Shown piece after piece: positions 6,305 through 13,455 of a DNA stretch of 23,994 nt (positions are counted from its first letter, which is position 1; each line of letters opens with the position of its first letter). The notes below the pieces were generated by a model. That model was not told the DNA's origin, made no database searches, and saw only the letters and a list, made by a program, of their open reading frames with translations. Both the position numbers and the translations under genes were made by a program. Source of the DNA: Ruminococcaceae bacterium UBA6392 (lineage in GTDB: Bacteria; Bacillota; Clostridia; Oscillospirales; Acutalibacteraceae); contig DJQG01000125.1 of NCBI GenBank assembly GCA_002438685.1, positions 1 through 23,994 on the forward strand, given 5' to 3'.

Positions 6305-6334
6305 ATTATAACAGCATACAAATTCGATTGTCAA
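6305..6334 (-). promoter_or_regulatory. Perfect consensus promoter of the 38-residue peptide
   Basis: Minus strand: TTGACA (6334-6329), 18-base spacer, TATAAT (6310-6305). Both hexamers match the housekeeping sigma consensus exactly, giving a leader of about 50 bases. Such strength for a 38-codon gene implies high expression or tight post-transcriptional control. Confidence 0.85.
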
Positions 6335-6482
6335 AAGGAAAACGGGTATTTTTGGATATTTTTTGATGCTTTTGACTATGATATAAACAATCTGTAAATA
6401 AAATTTATAAAAATAATACAAGTTTATTCTCAATGTGTATATTTGCGGCTCGCGGAGAGCAAAAATATCAGGGGTGATGTAC

Positions 6483-7058
6483 ATGATATTTTTTTACTAT
6501 TTACTTTATATATTGGTTTGGCCGCTGTTCGAGCTGCTCTATCATCCGCGCGTGTTGGGTCGTGGAAATATCCCGAAAAACGGCGCGGTTATCCTTGCGG
6601 GCAATCACAAAAGTAACCTCGACTGCATTCTTATAGCGTCTTGCCTGCGACGGCAGGTGCATTTTATGGCGAAGGACGAGCTTTTCTGCGGCGGGTTCAG
6701 ATATTTCTTCCGCGCCCTCGGGACTATTCCGGTCAACAGGCGGATCCGCGATGCCTCTGCGCTCAGCGAAGCGCGTGATATACTCGACAAGGGTGGCGTT
6801 ATCGGCATTTTCCCCGAGGGCAGGTTCAACAGAACAGAGAAGACAATTTTACCGTTTAAGCCGGGGGCGGCGAGAATGGCGGCGAGAAGCCGGGCTGTGA
6901 TCGTCCCGTTTGCGATAAAGGGTGATTACAATATAATCGGCAGGCGCGTGGAAATTGAGTTCTATCCGTTTATAAACACAGCGGGCAGAGATGCCGTGTC
7001 GGTAGGCAAAGAGCTCGAAAATGCAGTCAGAGAGGGGCTTGAGCGTGGCAGAAAATAA
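6483..7058 (+). CDS. PlsC-type 1-acylglycerol-3-phosphate acyltransferase, copy 1
   Basis: 191 residues. Acyltransferase motif I NHKSNLD (41-47, the catalytic HX4D), motif II around GTIPVNRRIRD (80-90) and motif III FPEG (110-113) in IGIFPEGRFNR are all intact. The N-terminal MIFFYYLLYILVWPLFELLY is one membrane segment. The family transfers an acyl group to lysophosphatidic acid at the inner membrane in phospholipid synthesis. Start chosen at the second of two close ATGs because AGGGG at 6470-6474 is too near the first (6477). It overlaps the second acyltransferase gene by 14 bases. Confidence 0.9.
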   Translation: MIFFYYLLYILVWPLFELLYHPRVLGRGNIPKNGAVILAGNHKSNLDCILIASCLRRQVHFMAKDELFCGGFRYFFRALGTIPVNRRIRDASALSEARDILDKGGVIGIFPEGRFNRTEKTILPFKPGAARMAARSRAVIVPFAIKGDYNIIGRRVEIEFYPFINTAGRDAVSVGKELENAVREGLERGRK

Positions 7059-7620
7059 AGCTGCGGGATTCAGAGTGATAACCTCTGTTATAAAGCCCGC
7101 GTTCAAAATACATTTCTCGCCGACGATTATCGGGAGTGAAAATATTCCGAAAGACGGAGCGGTTGTCATAGCCGGGAACCACAAAAATATCCGCGACCAG
7201 TTTCTCGTATTTCTCGCGACCGACCGCGTGATTAATTACATGGCGAAGCGCGAATACTTCGACGGCGCGTTAGCACCGCTTTTCAAATGGGCTGGGTGCA
7301 TACCCGTCAACCGCGACGGCTTCGACGCCGTGGCGGTCAGAAGCGCGATAAAAATTCTGAAAAAAGGCGGCGCGGTCGGGATATTCCCGGAGGGCACGCG
7401 CAACAGGGCGGATAAATCACTTCTCGCGTTCAAACCCGGAGCTGCGGCGATAGCGAAAAGGGGAGGGGCGCTTATAGTGCCGTTCGCGATAAGCGGGGAG
7501 TACAGAAAAAACGGAAGTTTAAAAATTTTGTTCGGTGAACCTTTTTCGCCTGAATCTATGAGCGTTGAAGAAGCGACCGACAAATTGTACAGTGTCGTGA
7601 GCGATTTGCTGAAAAACTAA
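7045..7620 (+). CDS. PlsC-type acyltransferase, copy 2
   Basis: 191 residues. NHKNIRD (45-51) carries HX4D with Arg before the Asp, CIPVNRDGFDA follows at 85-95, and GIFPEGTRNR gives motif III at 112-121. It shares the full domain plan and exact length with the preceding gene, so it is a tandem duplicate that has diverged. It lacks the strongly hydrophobic N-terminal helix of copy 1. The start is GTG at 7045, with AGGGG at 7033-7037 inside the previous gene; the 14-base overlap implies coupled translation. The pair may act on different acyl donors or acceptors; specificity cannot be read from the motifs. Confidence 0.88.
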   Translation: MAENKAAGFRVITSVIKPAFKIHFSPTIIGSENIPKDGAVVIAGNHKNIRDQFLVFLATDRVINYMAKREYFDGALAPLFKWAGCIPVNRDGFDAVAVRSAIKILKKGGAVGIFPEGTRNRADKSLLAFKPGAAAIAKRGGALIVPFAISGEYRKNGSLKILFGEPFSPESMSVEEATDKLYSVVSDLLKN

Positions 7621-7725
7621 TAAAACGCCCCGAATCGAACAAAAAACGACCGATTTCAAAAAAATTTTGGCATTTTGCATTGAAATTTTATTGCCTTGGT
7701 TTTCCAATTTGTTGTGGTTTTTCCG

Positions 7726-7754
7726 TTGACTTTTGGCATATATTGTGATACAAT
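7726..7754 (+). promoter_or_regulatory. Distal promoter (P1) before small membrane protein gene
   Basis: TTGACT (7726-7731), 17-base spacer, TACAAT (7749-7754). It would give a leader of about 140 bases that runs through the second promoter. CGCG-AATCGG-CGCG just downstream (about 7779-7792) can form a short hairpin. Confidence 0.6.
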
Positions 7755-7807
7755 CCAATCGTAGGAGATTATACCCTGCGCGAATCGGCGCGGATCTTCA
7801 AAAAAAT

Positions 7808-7871
7808 CGAACATTTGTGTTGACAAACCGAATATTTGTGCTATAATTAGAGACGGAAAGAACAAATGTTC
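7808..7871 (+). promoter_or_regulatory. Three-copy GAAYATTTGT operator, one copy a LexA-like palindrome
   Basis: CGAACATTTGTG (7808-7819) and CGAATATTTGTG (7829-7840) are direct repeats 21 bases (two helix turns) apart. ACAAATGTTC (7862-7871) is the exact reverse complement of 7809-7818. The third copy lies in the perfect palindrome GAACAAATGTTC (7860-7871), which fits the Firmicute LexA box pattern CGAACnnnnGTTCG apart from the outer bases. The sites bracket P2, as expected of a repressor operator. LexA or another repressor are both possible; no lexA gene is in the window. Confidence 0.5.
7820..7847 (+). promoter_or_regulatory. Proximal promoter (P2) before small membrane protein gene
   Basis: Consensus TTGACA (7820-7825), 16-base spacer, consensus TATAAT (7842-7847). 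The -35 box is flanked by two GAAYATTTGTG copies. Confidence 0.75.
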
Positions 7872-7898
7872 CGATTTTTCCGTAAGGAGGAAGCAAAA

Positions 7899-8177
7899 AT
7901 GACAAGTACATTCATAATTGTTTCGATTCTCGAAGTTGCCGCTGTGGCTCTTATAATAACAGGCTTTGTGTTTGAGAAGAAGCTGATCAATTTTGAGGAG
8001 AAGTTTGAGACTGCTCTTGCCAAGAAGATCGCTCGCTTCCTCTGCACCAACAAGTATACCAAGGCTCATTTTGTCAAGGAGAAGAAGACCGCTCAGCGCC
8101 GCAGCGCAGCCAAGACTGCGTTCGAGCCCGAGACCGTCTCTCCGACTCCCGGCAGAAAGGGCAACAGAGTTGCCTGA
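7899..8177 (+). CDS. 92-residue single-pass membrane protein, function unknown
   Basis: AAGGAGG at 7884-7890 sets the ATG at 7899. Residues 4-25 (TFIIVSILEVAAVALIITGFVF) form one membrane helix with no cleavage site, so the protein is probably anchored with its basic C-terminus inside. A short helix follows (FEEKFETALAKKIARFL, 32-48), then a Lys/Arg-rich, disordered tail ending TPGRKGNRVA. No family recognised. The strong dual promoter and the LexA-like operator invite comparison with small SOS-induced division inhibitors such as YneA, which also have one N-terminal membrane helix, but this protein has no LysM domain. Function stays open. Confidence 0.75.
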   Translation: MTSTFIIVSILEVAAVALIITGFVFEKKLINFEEKFETALAKKIARFLCTNKYTKAHFVKEKKTAQRRSAAKTAFEPETVSPTPGRKGNRVA

Positions 8178-8203
8178 TTTCTTTTCGAAAATCGTATAAG
8201 TTT

Positions 8204-8232
8204 GACCGCCCTGCCATTCCGGCAAGGCGGTC
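8204..8232. terminator. Shared hairpin between convergent small genes
   Basis: GACCGCC (8204-8210) pairs perfectly with GGCGGTC (8226-8232), with TGCC/GGCA inside. The tails (GCTTTCACTTT on the plus strand, AAACTT on the minus) are poor T tracts, so termination is likely but may be weak. It lies between two convergent genes. Confidence 0.6.
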
Positions 8233-8260
8233 GCTTTCACTTTAGCGGTCTTATGGAATG

Positions 8261-8395
8261 TCAGCAGCCACAGCCGTTGTTGCAGCCACATCCGCAGTCC
8301 GAGGCTCTGGAGACGCCATTATTGCAGCCACAGCCCGTGTCACAGAGCAGAAGGATGATGATAAGGAAAATGCACCAGTTGTTTGAGCAACCCAT
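8261..8395 (-). CDS. 44-residue Cys/Gly-rich membrane peptide
   Basis: ATG at 8395 with GAGGAGG upstream. The product is MGCSNNWC, then a hydrophobic helix (IFLIIILLLC, about 9-18), then two copies of a Cys-Gly motif: GCGCNNG at about 21-27 and again at about 36-42, ending CGC. Eleven of 44 residues are Cys. The plan (short polar start, one membrane helix, Cys/Gly repeats) recalls small Firmicute YjcZ-like or coat-associated proteins, a resemblance of pattern only. The Cys clusters could bind metal or form disulfides. It stands alone between a convergent gene and a 167-base upstream region with repeats. Confidence 0.7.
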   Translation of the reverse strand: MGCSNNWCIFLIIILLLCDTGCGCNNGVSRASDCGCGCNNGCGC

Positions 8396-8446
8396 CGTTT
8401 TGCCTCCTCTTCAGTTACTAAGAAAGAGTGCCGCGGTTTTGACTCG

Positions 8447-8484
8447 AGCACCGCTTTCATCAACATATTATGAAGCACCGCTTT
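8447..8484. repeat. Direct repeat AGCACCGCTTT upstream of the Cys-rich peptide gene
   Basis: The 11-mer AGCACCGCTTT occurs at 8447-8457 and 8474-8484, 27 bases apart, in the divergent region between the Cys-rich peptide gene (minus) and the 63-residue gene (plus). A looser relative, GTGCCGCGGTTTT, lies at 8428-8440. It is a possible regulator site for either gene. No convincing promoter could be assigned in 8396-8562. Confidence 0.45.
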
Positions 8485-8562
8485 TTGCGGTTACACTTTT
8501 TGAAACCAAACATAATTTTCTTTTCTCCGGCGTAAACTAATAAGAAACCGGAGGTGTTTTAT

Positions 8563-8754
8563 ATGCTGTTTGACAAGAACGGAGAAGTCGTGAGCTACGA
8601 CGAGTCGGATATCTTCTGCGACGATCTCATGCGTGTGGATGAGCATATCGAACCGTGCTATTATATAAATTATGCCGGAACGCAACGCGTAAAAATAAAG
8701 AAAACGCGAGATAGACTCAGCAAATCAAAGCATGAGCGAGATAATTTAAAATAG
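8563..8754 (+). CDS. 63-residue hypothetical protein
   Basis: GGAGG at about 8550-8554 sets the ATG at 8563. The product is soluble: MLFDKNGEVVSYDESDIFCDDLMRV, acidic at first, then a basic C-terminus (KIKKTRDRLSKSKHERDNLK). No signal peptide, membrane segment or known domain. It ends 19 bases before the first CtsR site, so it is a separate unit from the heat-shock operon. Confidence 0.6.
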   Translation: MLFDKNGEVVSYDESDIFCDDLMRVDEHIEPCYYINYAGTQRVKIKKTRDRLSKSKHERDNLK

Positions 8755-8772
8755 TTTGCCCGATGGGTGATT

Positions 8773-8796
8773 TTTGACCTTTTCTGACTTTTGACC
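8773..8796 (-). promoter_or_regulatory. ctsR: CtsR operator, upstream mirror copy
   Basis: Read on the minus strand: GGTCAAA (8796-8790), AGTCAGA (8789-8783), AAA, GGTCAAA (8779-8773). The last two heptads fit the CtsR consensus RGTCAAA-NAN-RGTCAAA with one mismatch. The first heptad overlaps the -35 box of the promoter. Confidence 0.75.
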
Positions 8797-8819
8797 GTAG
8801 TTTGCATTAGGGTTATAAT
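8791..8819 (+). promoter_or_regulatory. Promoter of the ctsR-mcsA-mcsB-clpC operon
   Basis: TTGACC (8791-8796), 17-base spacer, TATAAT (8814-8819): a strong vegetative promoter lying exactly between the two CtsR operators. Confidence 0.9.
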
Positions 8820-8821
8820 AA

Positions 8822-8845
8822 AGTCAAAGGTCAAAGAAAGTCAAA
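8822..8845 (+). promoter_or_regulatory. ctsR: CtsR operator, downstream copy
   Basis: AGTCAAA (8822-8828), GGTCAAA (8829-8835), GAA, AGTCAAA (8839-8845). The last two heptads match the CtsR consensus RGTCAAA-NAN-RGTCAAA perfectly and overlap the transcription start, so CtsR binding would block the promoter. The extra abutting heptad is unusual. Confidence 0.92.
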
Positions 8846-8866
8846 GACAGAAAAGAAGTGACGGCA

Positions 8867-9325
8867 ATGAGCCTTAGCAGTCAGATAACGGGCATGATAC
8901 TCGAAATGCTCGGCAGCAGCGGAACTATCGAAATACAGCGCAACGAGCTTGCGCAGACGATAGGCTGCGTCCCGAGCCAGATAAATTATGTTATCGCGTC
9001 GCGTTTCACGCCGGAACAGGGCTATATTGTCGAGAGCCGCAGAGGCGGCGGAGGCTATATAAGAATAAGGCGTGCGTCGATGGAGCCGGATCAGAAGGTC
9101 ATGCACGCGGTCAACGCCGTAGGCGATAAGCTCGACGAGCGAACTGCCCGCGCGCATCTGGCGGAGCTCGTCAGCACGGATGTTATCGATAAACACGCCG
9201 CCATGCTGATGCTCAGCGCCGTGTCGGACAACGCTCTGCGCCCTGCCGCCGTCGGGGACAGGGACGCCGTCAGAGCGTCTGTATTCAAACAACTGCTGCT
9301 CGTTGAAATGGGCAGAAACGGATAA
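8867..9325 (+). CDS. ctsR: CtsR, repressor of class III heat-shock genes
   Basis: 152 residues from the ATG; a GTG at 8858 is an alternative. AGAAGTGA upstream of the ATG is a weak ribosome binding site. The winged-helix half shows NELAQTIGCVPSQINYVIASRF and the Gly-rich wing SRRGGGGYIRI, the feature CtsR uses to reach into DNA and to sense heat. The C-terminal half is the dimer/McsB-contact domain (LAELVSTDVIDKHAAMLML). CtsR represses its own operon at the two sites just upstream; heat, or McsA/McsB action, releases it. It is the first gene of the operon, 13 bases before mcsA. Confidence 0.95.
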   Translation: MSLSSQITGMILEMLGSSGTIEIQRNELAQTIGCVPSQINYVIASRFTPEQGYIVESRRGGGGYIRIRRASMEPDQKVMHAVNAVGDKLDERTARAHLAELVSTDVIDKHAAMLMLSAVSDNALRPAAVGDRDAVRASVFKQLLLVEMGRNG

Positions 9326-9338
9326 AGGAGGAACACAT

Positions 9339-9857
9339 ATGCTTTGTCAGAACTGTGGAAAAAATGAAGCGACAACTCACATAAAGCAGGTCATAAACGG
9401 CGACACAGCCGAGCGCCATCTCTGCTCCGAATGTGCCGAGCATCTCGGCTACGGCGACGCGTTTTCGGGCTTCGGCTTTGATGTTGCCGGACTTTTCGGG
9501 AACTTCTTCGGCGATGCAGTCCATTCGCTCGGCGCGCCGAGAAAAGTGGTTCGCTGCCCGAAATGCGGCTCTTCGTTCAATGATATCGTCCGCGAGGGCA
9601 GAGTCGGCTGCGCGGAGTGCTACAAAGTTTTTTATAATGAGCTCAAGCCCTCGCTCCAGCGCATTCACGGCCAGATTCGCCACAGCGGCAAGATAGCTTC
9701 AACCGCCGAGCCGGTCAGTGAGGAAGAGGCAAAAATCGATGAAAAAGCGGAGCTCAAAAAGCAGATGGACGAAGCGGTCGCCGCGCAGAACTTTGAGCTT
9801 GCGGCGCAGCTTCGCGACAGGATAAAAGAGCTTGAGGGAGGGAACGAAAATGAGTAA
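9339..9857 (+). CDS. mcsA: McsA, zinc-binding activator of the arginine kinase McsB
   Basis: 172 residues. AAAGGAGG precedes the ATG at 9339. Two pairs of CxxC motifs are seen: MLCQNC with HLCSEC (to about residue 34), then RCPKCGSSF and GCAECYKVF (about 70-95). A C-terminal UVR motif (LKKQMDEAVAAQNFELAAQL) lies near 140-165 and is the likely contact to ClpC. McsA activates McsB in the stress response. The gene overlaps mcsB by eight bases, keeping the two proteins in step. Confidence 0.94.
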   Translation: MLCQNCGKNEATTHIKQVINGDTAERHLCSECAEHLGYGDAFSGFGFDVAGLFGNFFGDAVHSLGAPRKVVRCPKCGSSFNDIVREGRVGCAECYKVFYNELKPSLQRIHGQIRHSGKIASTAEPVSEEEAKIDEKAELKKQMDEAVAAQNFELAAQLRDRIKELEGGNENE

Positions 9858-10860
9858 ATGGTATGTCGACAAGGGCGAACAGGGCGATATAGTCCTGAGC
9901 ACCCGCGTGCGTCTCGCACGCAACTTAGAAGAGTTTCCGTTTCCGTGCCGCCTCGACACGGCAAGCAAAATAAAGGTCAACGAAAAAGTTCGTGACACCC
10001 TGCTCTCATGCGCGCCCGAGCTGGGGCTCCACTATGTCACAATGGATTCGCTCAGCCGCGAGCAGGCGATATCTCTCGCCGAGCGCCATCTGATAAGCCC
10101 CGAGTTTGCCTCCGTCCGCGAGGGCAGAGCGCTCATGCTCACCGAGGACGAGACAGTCGGCATCATGCTCTGCGAGGAGGATCATATCCGTGTCCAGGTC
10201 ATGAAAGCCGGACTTGCACTCATGGACTGCTATGTCCTCGCCGATAAAATTGACTCCGCGCTCGATAAGAAGCTGAATTTCGCGTTTGACGAGAGACTCG
10301 GCTATCTGACCCAGTGCCCGACGAATCTCGGCACAGCCATGCGCGCGTCCGTCATGCTGCATCTGCCCGCGCTCAGAAGAAGCGGTCAGCTCGCAGTCCT
10401 CAGCTCGACTATATCCAAGCTCGGTCTGACCCTTCGCGGCGCATACGGCGAGGGCAGGGAGTCGCGCGGTGATATCTATCAGCTGAGCAATCAGATAACC
10501 CTCGGCATAACCGAGCAGGCGGCGATAGAGAATCTCCAGTCGATAACCCGCCAGCTCGTCACCCAAGAGCGCGCGGCGGCGGAGCGTATGTGCGCCGATG
10601 TCGCGATGCAGGACAAAATATACAGAGCTCTCGGAATTTTGCAGAGCGCGCGTGTGCTGTCCTGCGACGAGATGATGGATCTTATCTCCCTCGTGCGCCT
10701 CGGCTCGGCAAGGGGAATACTTGATATACCGATAGAAAAACTTAATGAACTGCTCGTCAATATGCAGCCCGCCACCATAAGCGCGGCAAACGGCAAGCAT
10801 ATCGACGCGCGGCAGAGGGACTGCCTCAGAGCGGACGCGGTGCGCGAGGCATTGTCCTAA
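9850..10860 (+). CDS. mcsB: McsB, protein-arginine kinase
   Basis: 336 residues, somewhat shorter than the B. subtilis protein. The phosphagen-kinase fold is shown by STRVRLARNLEEFPFP (about 19-34) and the active-site signature CPTNLGTAMRAS near 157-168. Near the C-terminus RDCLRADAVREAL carries the RDxxRA motif that forms the phospho-arginine allosteric pocket, so feedback control is probably kept. McsB phosphorylates arginines on misfolded proteins and on CtsR, marking them for ClpC-ClpP. GGGAGGG lies about eight bases before the ATG, inside mcsA. Confidence 0.95.
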   Translation: MSKWYVDKGEQGDIVLSTRVRLARNLEEFPFPCRLDTASKIKVNEKVRDTLLSCAPELGLHYVTMDSLSREQAISLAERHLISPEFASVREGRALMLTEDETVGIMLCEEDHIRVQVMKAGLALMDCYVLADKIDSALDKKLNFAFDERLGYLTQCPTNLGTAMRASVMLHLPALRRSGQLAVLSSTISKLGLTLRGAYGEGRESRGDIYQLSNQITLGITEQAAIENLQSITRQLVTQERAAAERMCADVAMQDKIYRALGILQSARVLSCDEMMDLISLVRLGSARGILDIPIEKLNELLVNMQPATISAANGKHIDARQRDCLRADAVREALS

Positions 10861-10864
10861 AACA

Positions 10865-10917
10865 CCGCCGATAAACATATATAAAAACATATATCTTTCG
10901 ATTCGGCGGCAATTTTT
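10865..10917 (+). other. Long hairpin between mcsB and clpC, possible attenuator
   Basis: CCGCCGA (10865-10871) can pair with TCGGCGG (10903-10909), followed by AATTTTT. The loop holds two CATATAT/ATATAT runs that can pair further. The position, five bases after the mcsB stop and before clpC, fits a partial terminator or an RNA-processing site that sets clpC level relative to mcsA/mcsB. Confidence 0.45.
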
Positions 10918-10964
10918 CGGCAATAATCTCTATTGTACGGTTCACCGCGGAAAGGAATGATGAT

Positions 10965-13451
10965 ATGTATAAGTTTACCGGCTTCACCCAGAAAGCCAAC
11001 GACGTGCTCAACGCCGCCATTGAATACGCGGAGAATATGGGGCACACCTATATCGGCAGCGAGCATCTTCTGCTCGGTCTGCTGACCCGGAACGGCGGAA
11101 TAGCCTATACCGTTCTGATAAACAAAAAGCTTACCGCCGGCAAGGTCGAGGACGCTGTCAGAAACAGCATCGGCTTTGGCGTACCGACGGTGCTGACGCC
11201 GGGCGATTTCACGCCCAGATGCAAAAATATTATTGAGAGCGCGATGATTCAGGCGCGGGATATGGGTCACAACTATGTCGGTACGGAGCATCTGCTTATC
11301 GCCATGATAAAAGAGGGCTCGAGCGCGGCAACCGCCGTTATGACCCGCCTCGGCGTGTCGCCGCAGGAGATTTTGCAGGAGCTTTTGAAAGCGTTCGGCT
11401 CGGCGTCAGGCAAGGATGCCGGAAAGCCGGAGACGGTCAAAAAGCCCGGCGGCAGAACGGATACCCCGACCCTCAATCAATATGGGCGCGACCTGACTTC
11501 GTTTGCCGCGGCGGGCAGAATTGACCCCGTCATCGGCAGGCAGAAGGAGATAGAACGCGTCATTCAGATTCTCTCGCGCAGAACGAAGAACAACCCCTGC
11601 CTGATAGGCGAGCCGGGGGTCGGCAAGACGGCAATCGCCGAGGGGCTCGCGCTGAAAATCGCTACGGGCGAAGTGCCCGAACTGCTCAAGGGCAAGCGCA
11701 TAGTCTCGCTTGACCTCACTGGTATGGTTGCCGGTACAAAATACAGGGGCGATTTCGAGGAGCGCGTCAAATCCGCCATTGAAGAAGTTTCAAAGGCGGG
11801 GGATGTCATTCTTTTTATAGACGAATTGCATACGCTTATAGGCGCAGGCTCGGCGGAGGGTGCGGTCGACGCCGCGAATATTTTGAAGCCTGCGCTTGCC
11901 CGCGGCGAGATGCAGGTCATCGGCGCGACTACGCTCGAAGAATACCGCAAGCATATCGAAAAGGATGCCGCGCTCGAGCGCCGTTTCCAGCCCGTCACGG
12001 TCGGCGAGCCGAGCGAGGACGAGGCGGTCGCGATACTCATGGGCATCCGCGACAAATACGAGGCGCACCACAAAGTCAGAATAACCGACGACGCGATAAA
12101 GGCGGCGGTTAAAATGTCGGTGCGCTATATCGGTGACAGATATCTGCCCGATAAGGCGATAGATTTAATAGACGAGGCGGCGTCGCGTGTCAGGCTCAGC
12201 GCATTCACAGCGCCGCCGGATCTCAAGGATATGGAGGACAGACTCCGCGCCCTCGCCGAGGAAAAGGACTCGGCGGTGAATTCTCAGGAGTTCGAGCACG
12301 CCGCGCAGATACGCGACGAGCAGAAGAAGCTGAGCGACGAACTCGAGCGCGCAAAGCACAGCTGGCGCGAGGAATCGAGCAAGAAAATAGGTGAAGTTAC
12401 CGCAGATAATATAGCCGAAATAGTCTGCGCGTGGACTGGGATACCCGTTTCGCAGCTGACTCAGGCGGAGAGCGAACGCCTGCTTCATCTCGAAGATGAA
12501 CTGCACCGCAGAATAGTCGGTCAGGATGAGGCGGTCAGCGCGGTCGCGCGGGCGATAAGGCGCGGCAGAGTCGGGCTCAAAGACCCCAAACGCCCGACGG
12601 GTTCGTTCATCTTCCTTGGTCCTACCGGTGTAGGCAAAACAGAGCTCTGCAAGGCGCTTGCCGACTCGCTCTTCGGCGACGAGAACGCGATGATAAGGCT
12701 CGACATGTCAGAATATATGGAGAAACACACAGTTTCAAGGCTCGTAGGTTCGCCGCCCGGATATATCGGCTATGACGAGGGCGGTCAGCTGACCGAAAAA
12801 GTCCGCCGCAGACCGTACAGCGTCGTTCTATTTGATGAAATAGAAAAAGCGCACCCCGATGTTTTCAATATGCTGCTTCAGATACTTGACGACGGCATAC
12901 TGACCGATTCGCAGGGGCGCAGGGTCGATTTCAAGAACTGCATTATTATAATGACCTCGAATGTCGGCGCGAAGCTGATTTCGGGCAGCGGAAAGGCGCT
13001 TGGCTTCTCTTCGGAGCGCGGCAATGTCCCGAGCTATGACCGCGTGCGCGAGCTTGTGATGAAAGAGCTCAAGAACACGTTCAGACCGGAATTCTTGAAC
13101 CGCGTTGACGATATAATCGTATTCCACTCGCTCGAAAAGCAGGATATATCCGAGATTGCGCGCAGGATGCTCGAAACGCTCTCAAAGCGCGTGGCGCAGC
13201 TTGATATAACCCTGACTTTTGACGAATCGGCTGTTCAAAAGACGGCGGATGCGGGCTTCGACCCGGTCTACGGCGCGAGACCGCTCAAGCGTGTCATTCA
13301 GCAGCAGATCGAGGATAAGCTCTCGGAGCAGATGCTCGAGGGAAAGGTAACAACTGGCAAAAAGTATATCTGCAAAGCTGAAAACGGCGAATTTGTTTTT
13401 GAGGAGCAGGCGGAGCAAAAAGAAGAGCCGGAGACGGCAGAAACCGAATAA
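10965..13451 (+). CDS. clpC: ClpC, AAA+ unfoldase of the ClpCP protease
   Basis: 828 residues, the usual ClpC length. Two Clp N-domain repeats (YKFTGFTQKANDVLNAA; FTPRCKNIIESAMIQARDMG) fill about 1-145. The first AAA+ module has Walker A GEPGVGKT and Walker B VILFIDELHTLIGAG. A middle domain with a UVR-like stretch (AVNSQEFEHAAQIRDEQKKL) marks ClpC rather than ClpB or ClpA. The second module has GPTGVGKTELCKALA and VVLFDEIEKAH, and GKALGFSSERG carries the LGF loop that docks on ClpP. It unfolds arginine-phosphorylated substrates delivered by McsB. AAAGGA precedes the ATG. Last gene of the heat-shock operon. Confidence 0.97.
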   Translation: MYKFTGFTQKANDVLNAAIEYAENMGHTYIGSEHLLLGLLTRNGGIAYTVLINKKLTAGKVEDAVRNSIGFGVPTVLTPGDFTPRCKNIIESAMIQARDMGHNYVGTEHLLIAMIKEGSSAATAVMTRLGVSPQEILQELLKAFGSASGKDAGKPETVKKPGGRTDTPTLNQYGRDLTSFAAAGRIDPVIGRQKEIERVIQILSRRTKNNPCLIGEPGVGKTAIAEGLALKIATGEVPELLKGKRIVSLDLTGMVAGTKYRGDFEERVKSAIEEVSKAGDVILFIDELHTLIGAGSAEGAVDAANILKPALARGEMQVIGATTLEEYRKHIEKDAALERRFQPVTVGEPSEDEAVAILMGIRDKYEAHHKVRITDDAIKAAVKMSVRYIGDRYLPDKAIDLIDEAASRVRLSAFTAPPDLKDMEDRLRALAEEKDSAVNSQEFEHAAQIRDEQKKLSDELERAKHSWREESSKKIGEVTADNIAEIVCAWTGIPVSQLTQAESERLLHLEDELHRRIVGQDEAVSAVARAIRRGRVGLKDPKRPTGSFIFLGPTGVGKTELCKALADSLFGDENAMIRLDMSEYMEKHTVSRLVGSPPGYIGYDEGGQLTEKVRRRPYSVVLFDEIEKAHPDVFNMLLQILDDGILTDSQGRRVDFKNCIIIMTSNVGAKLISGSGKALGFSSERGNVPSYDRVRELVMKELKNTFRPEFLNRVDDIIVFHSLEKQDISEIARRMLETLSKRVAQLDITLTFDESAVQKTADAGFDPVYGARPLKRVIQQQIEDKLSEQMLEGKVTTGKKYICKAENGEFVFEEQAEQKEEPETAETE

Positions 13452-13455
13452 AATC

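Noticed and set aside
6435..6485. Earlier starts for the first acyltransferase
   Set aside because: AGGGG at 6470-6474 is correctly spaced only for the ATG at 6483.
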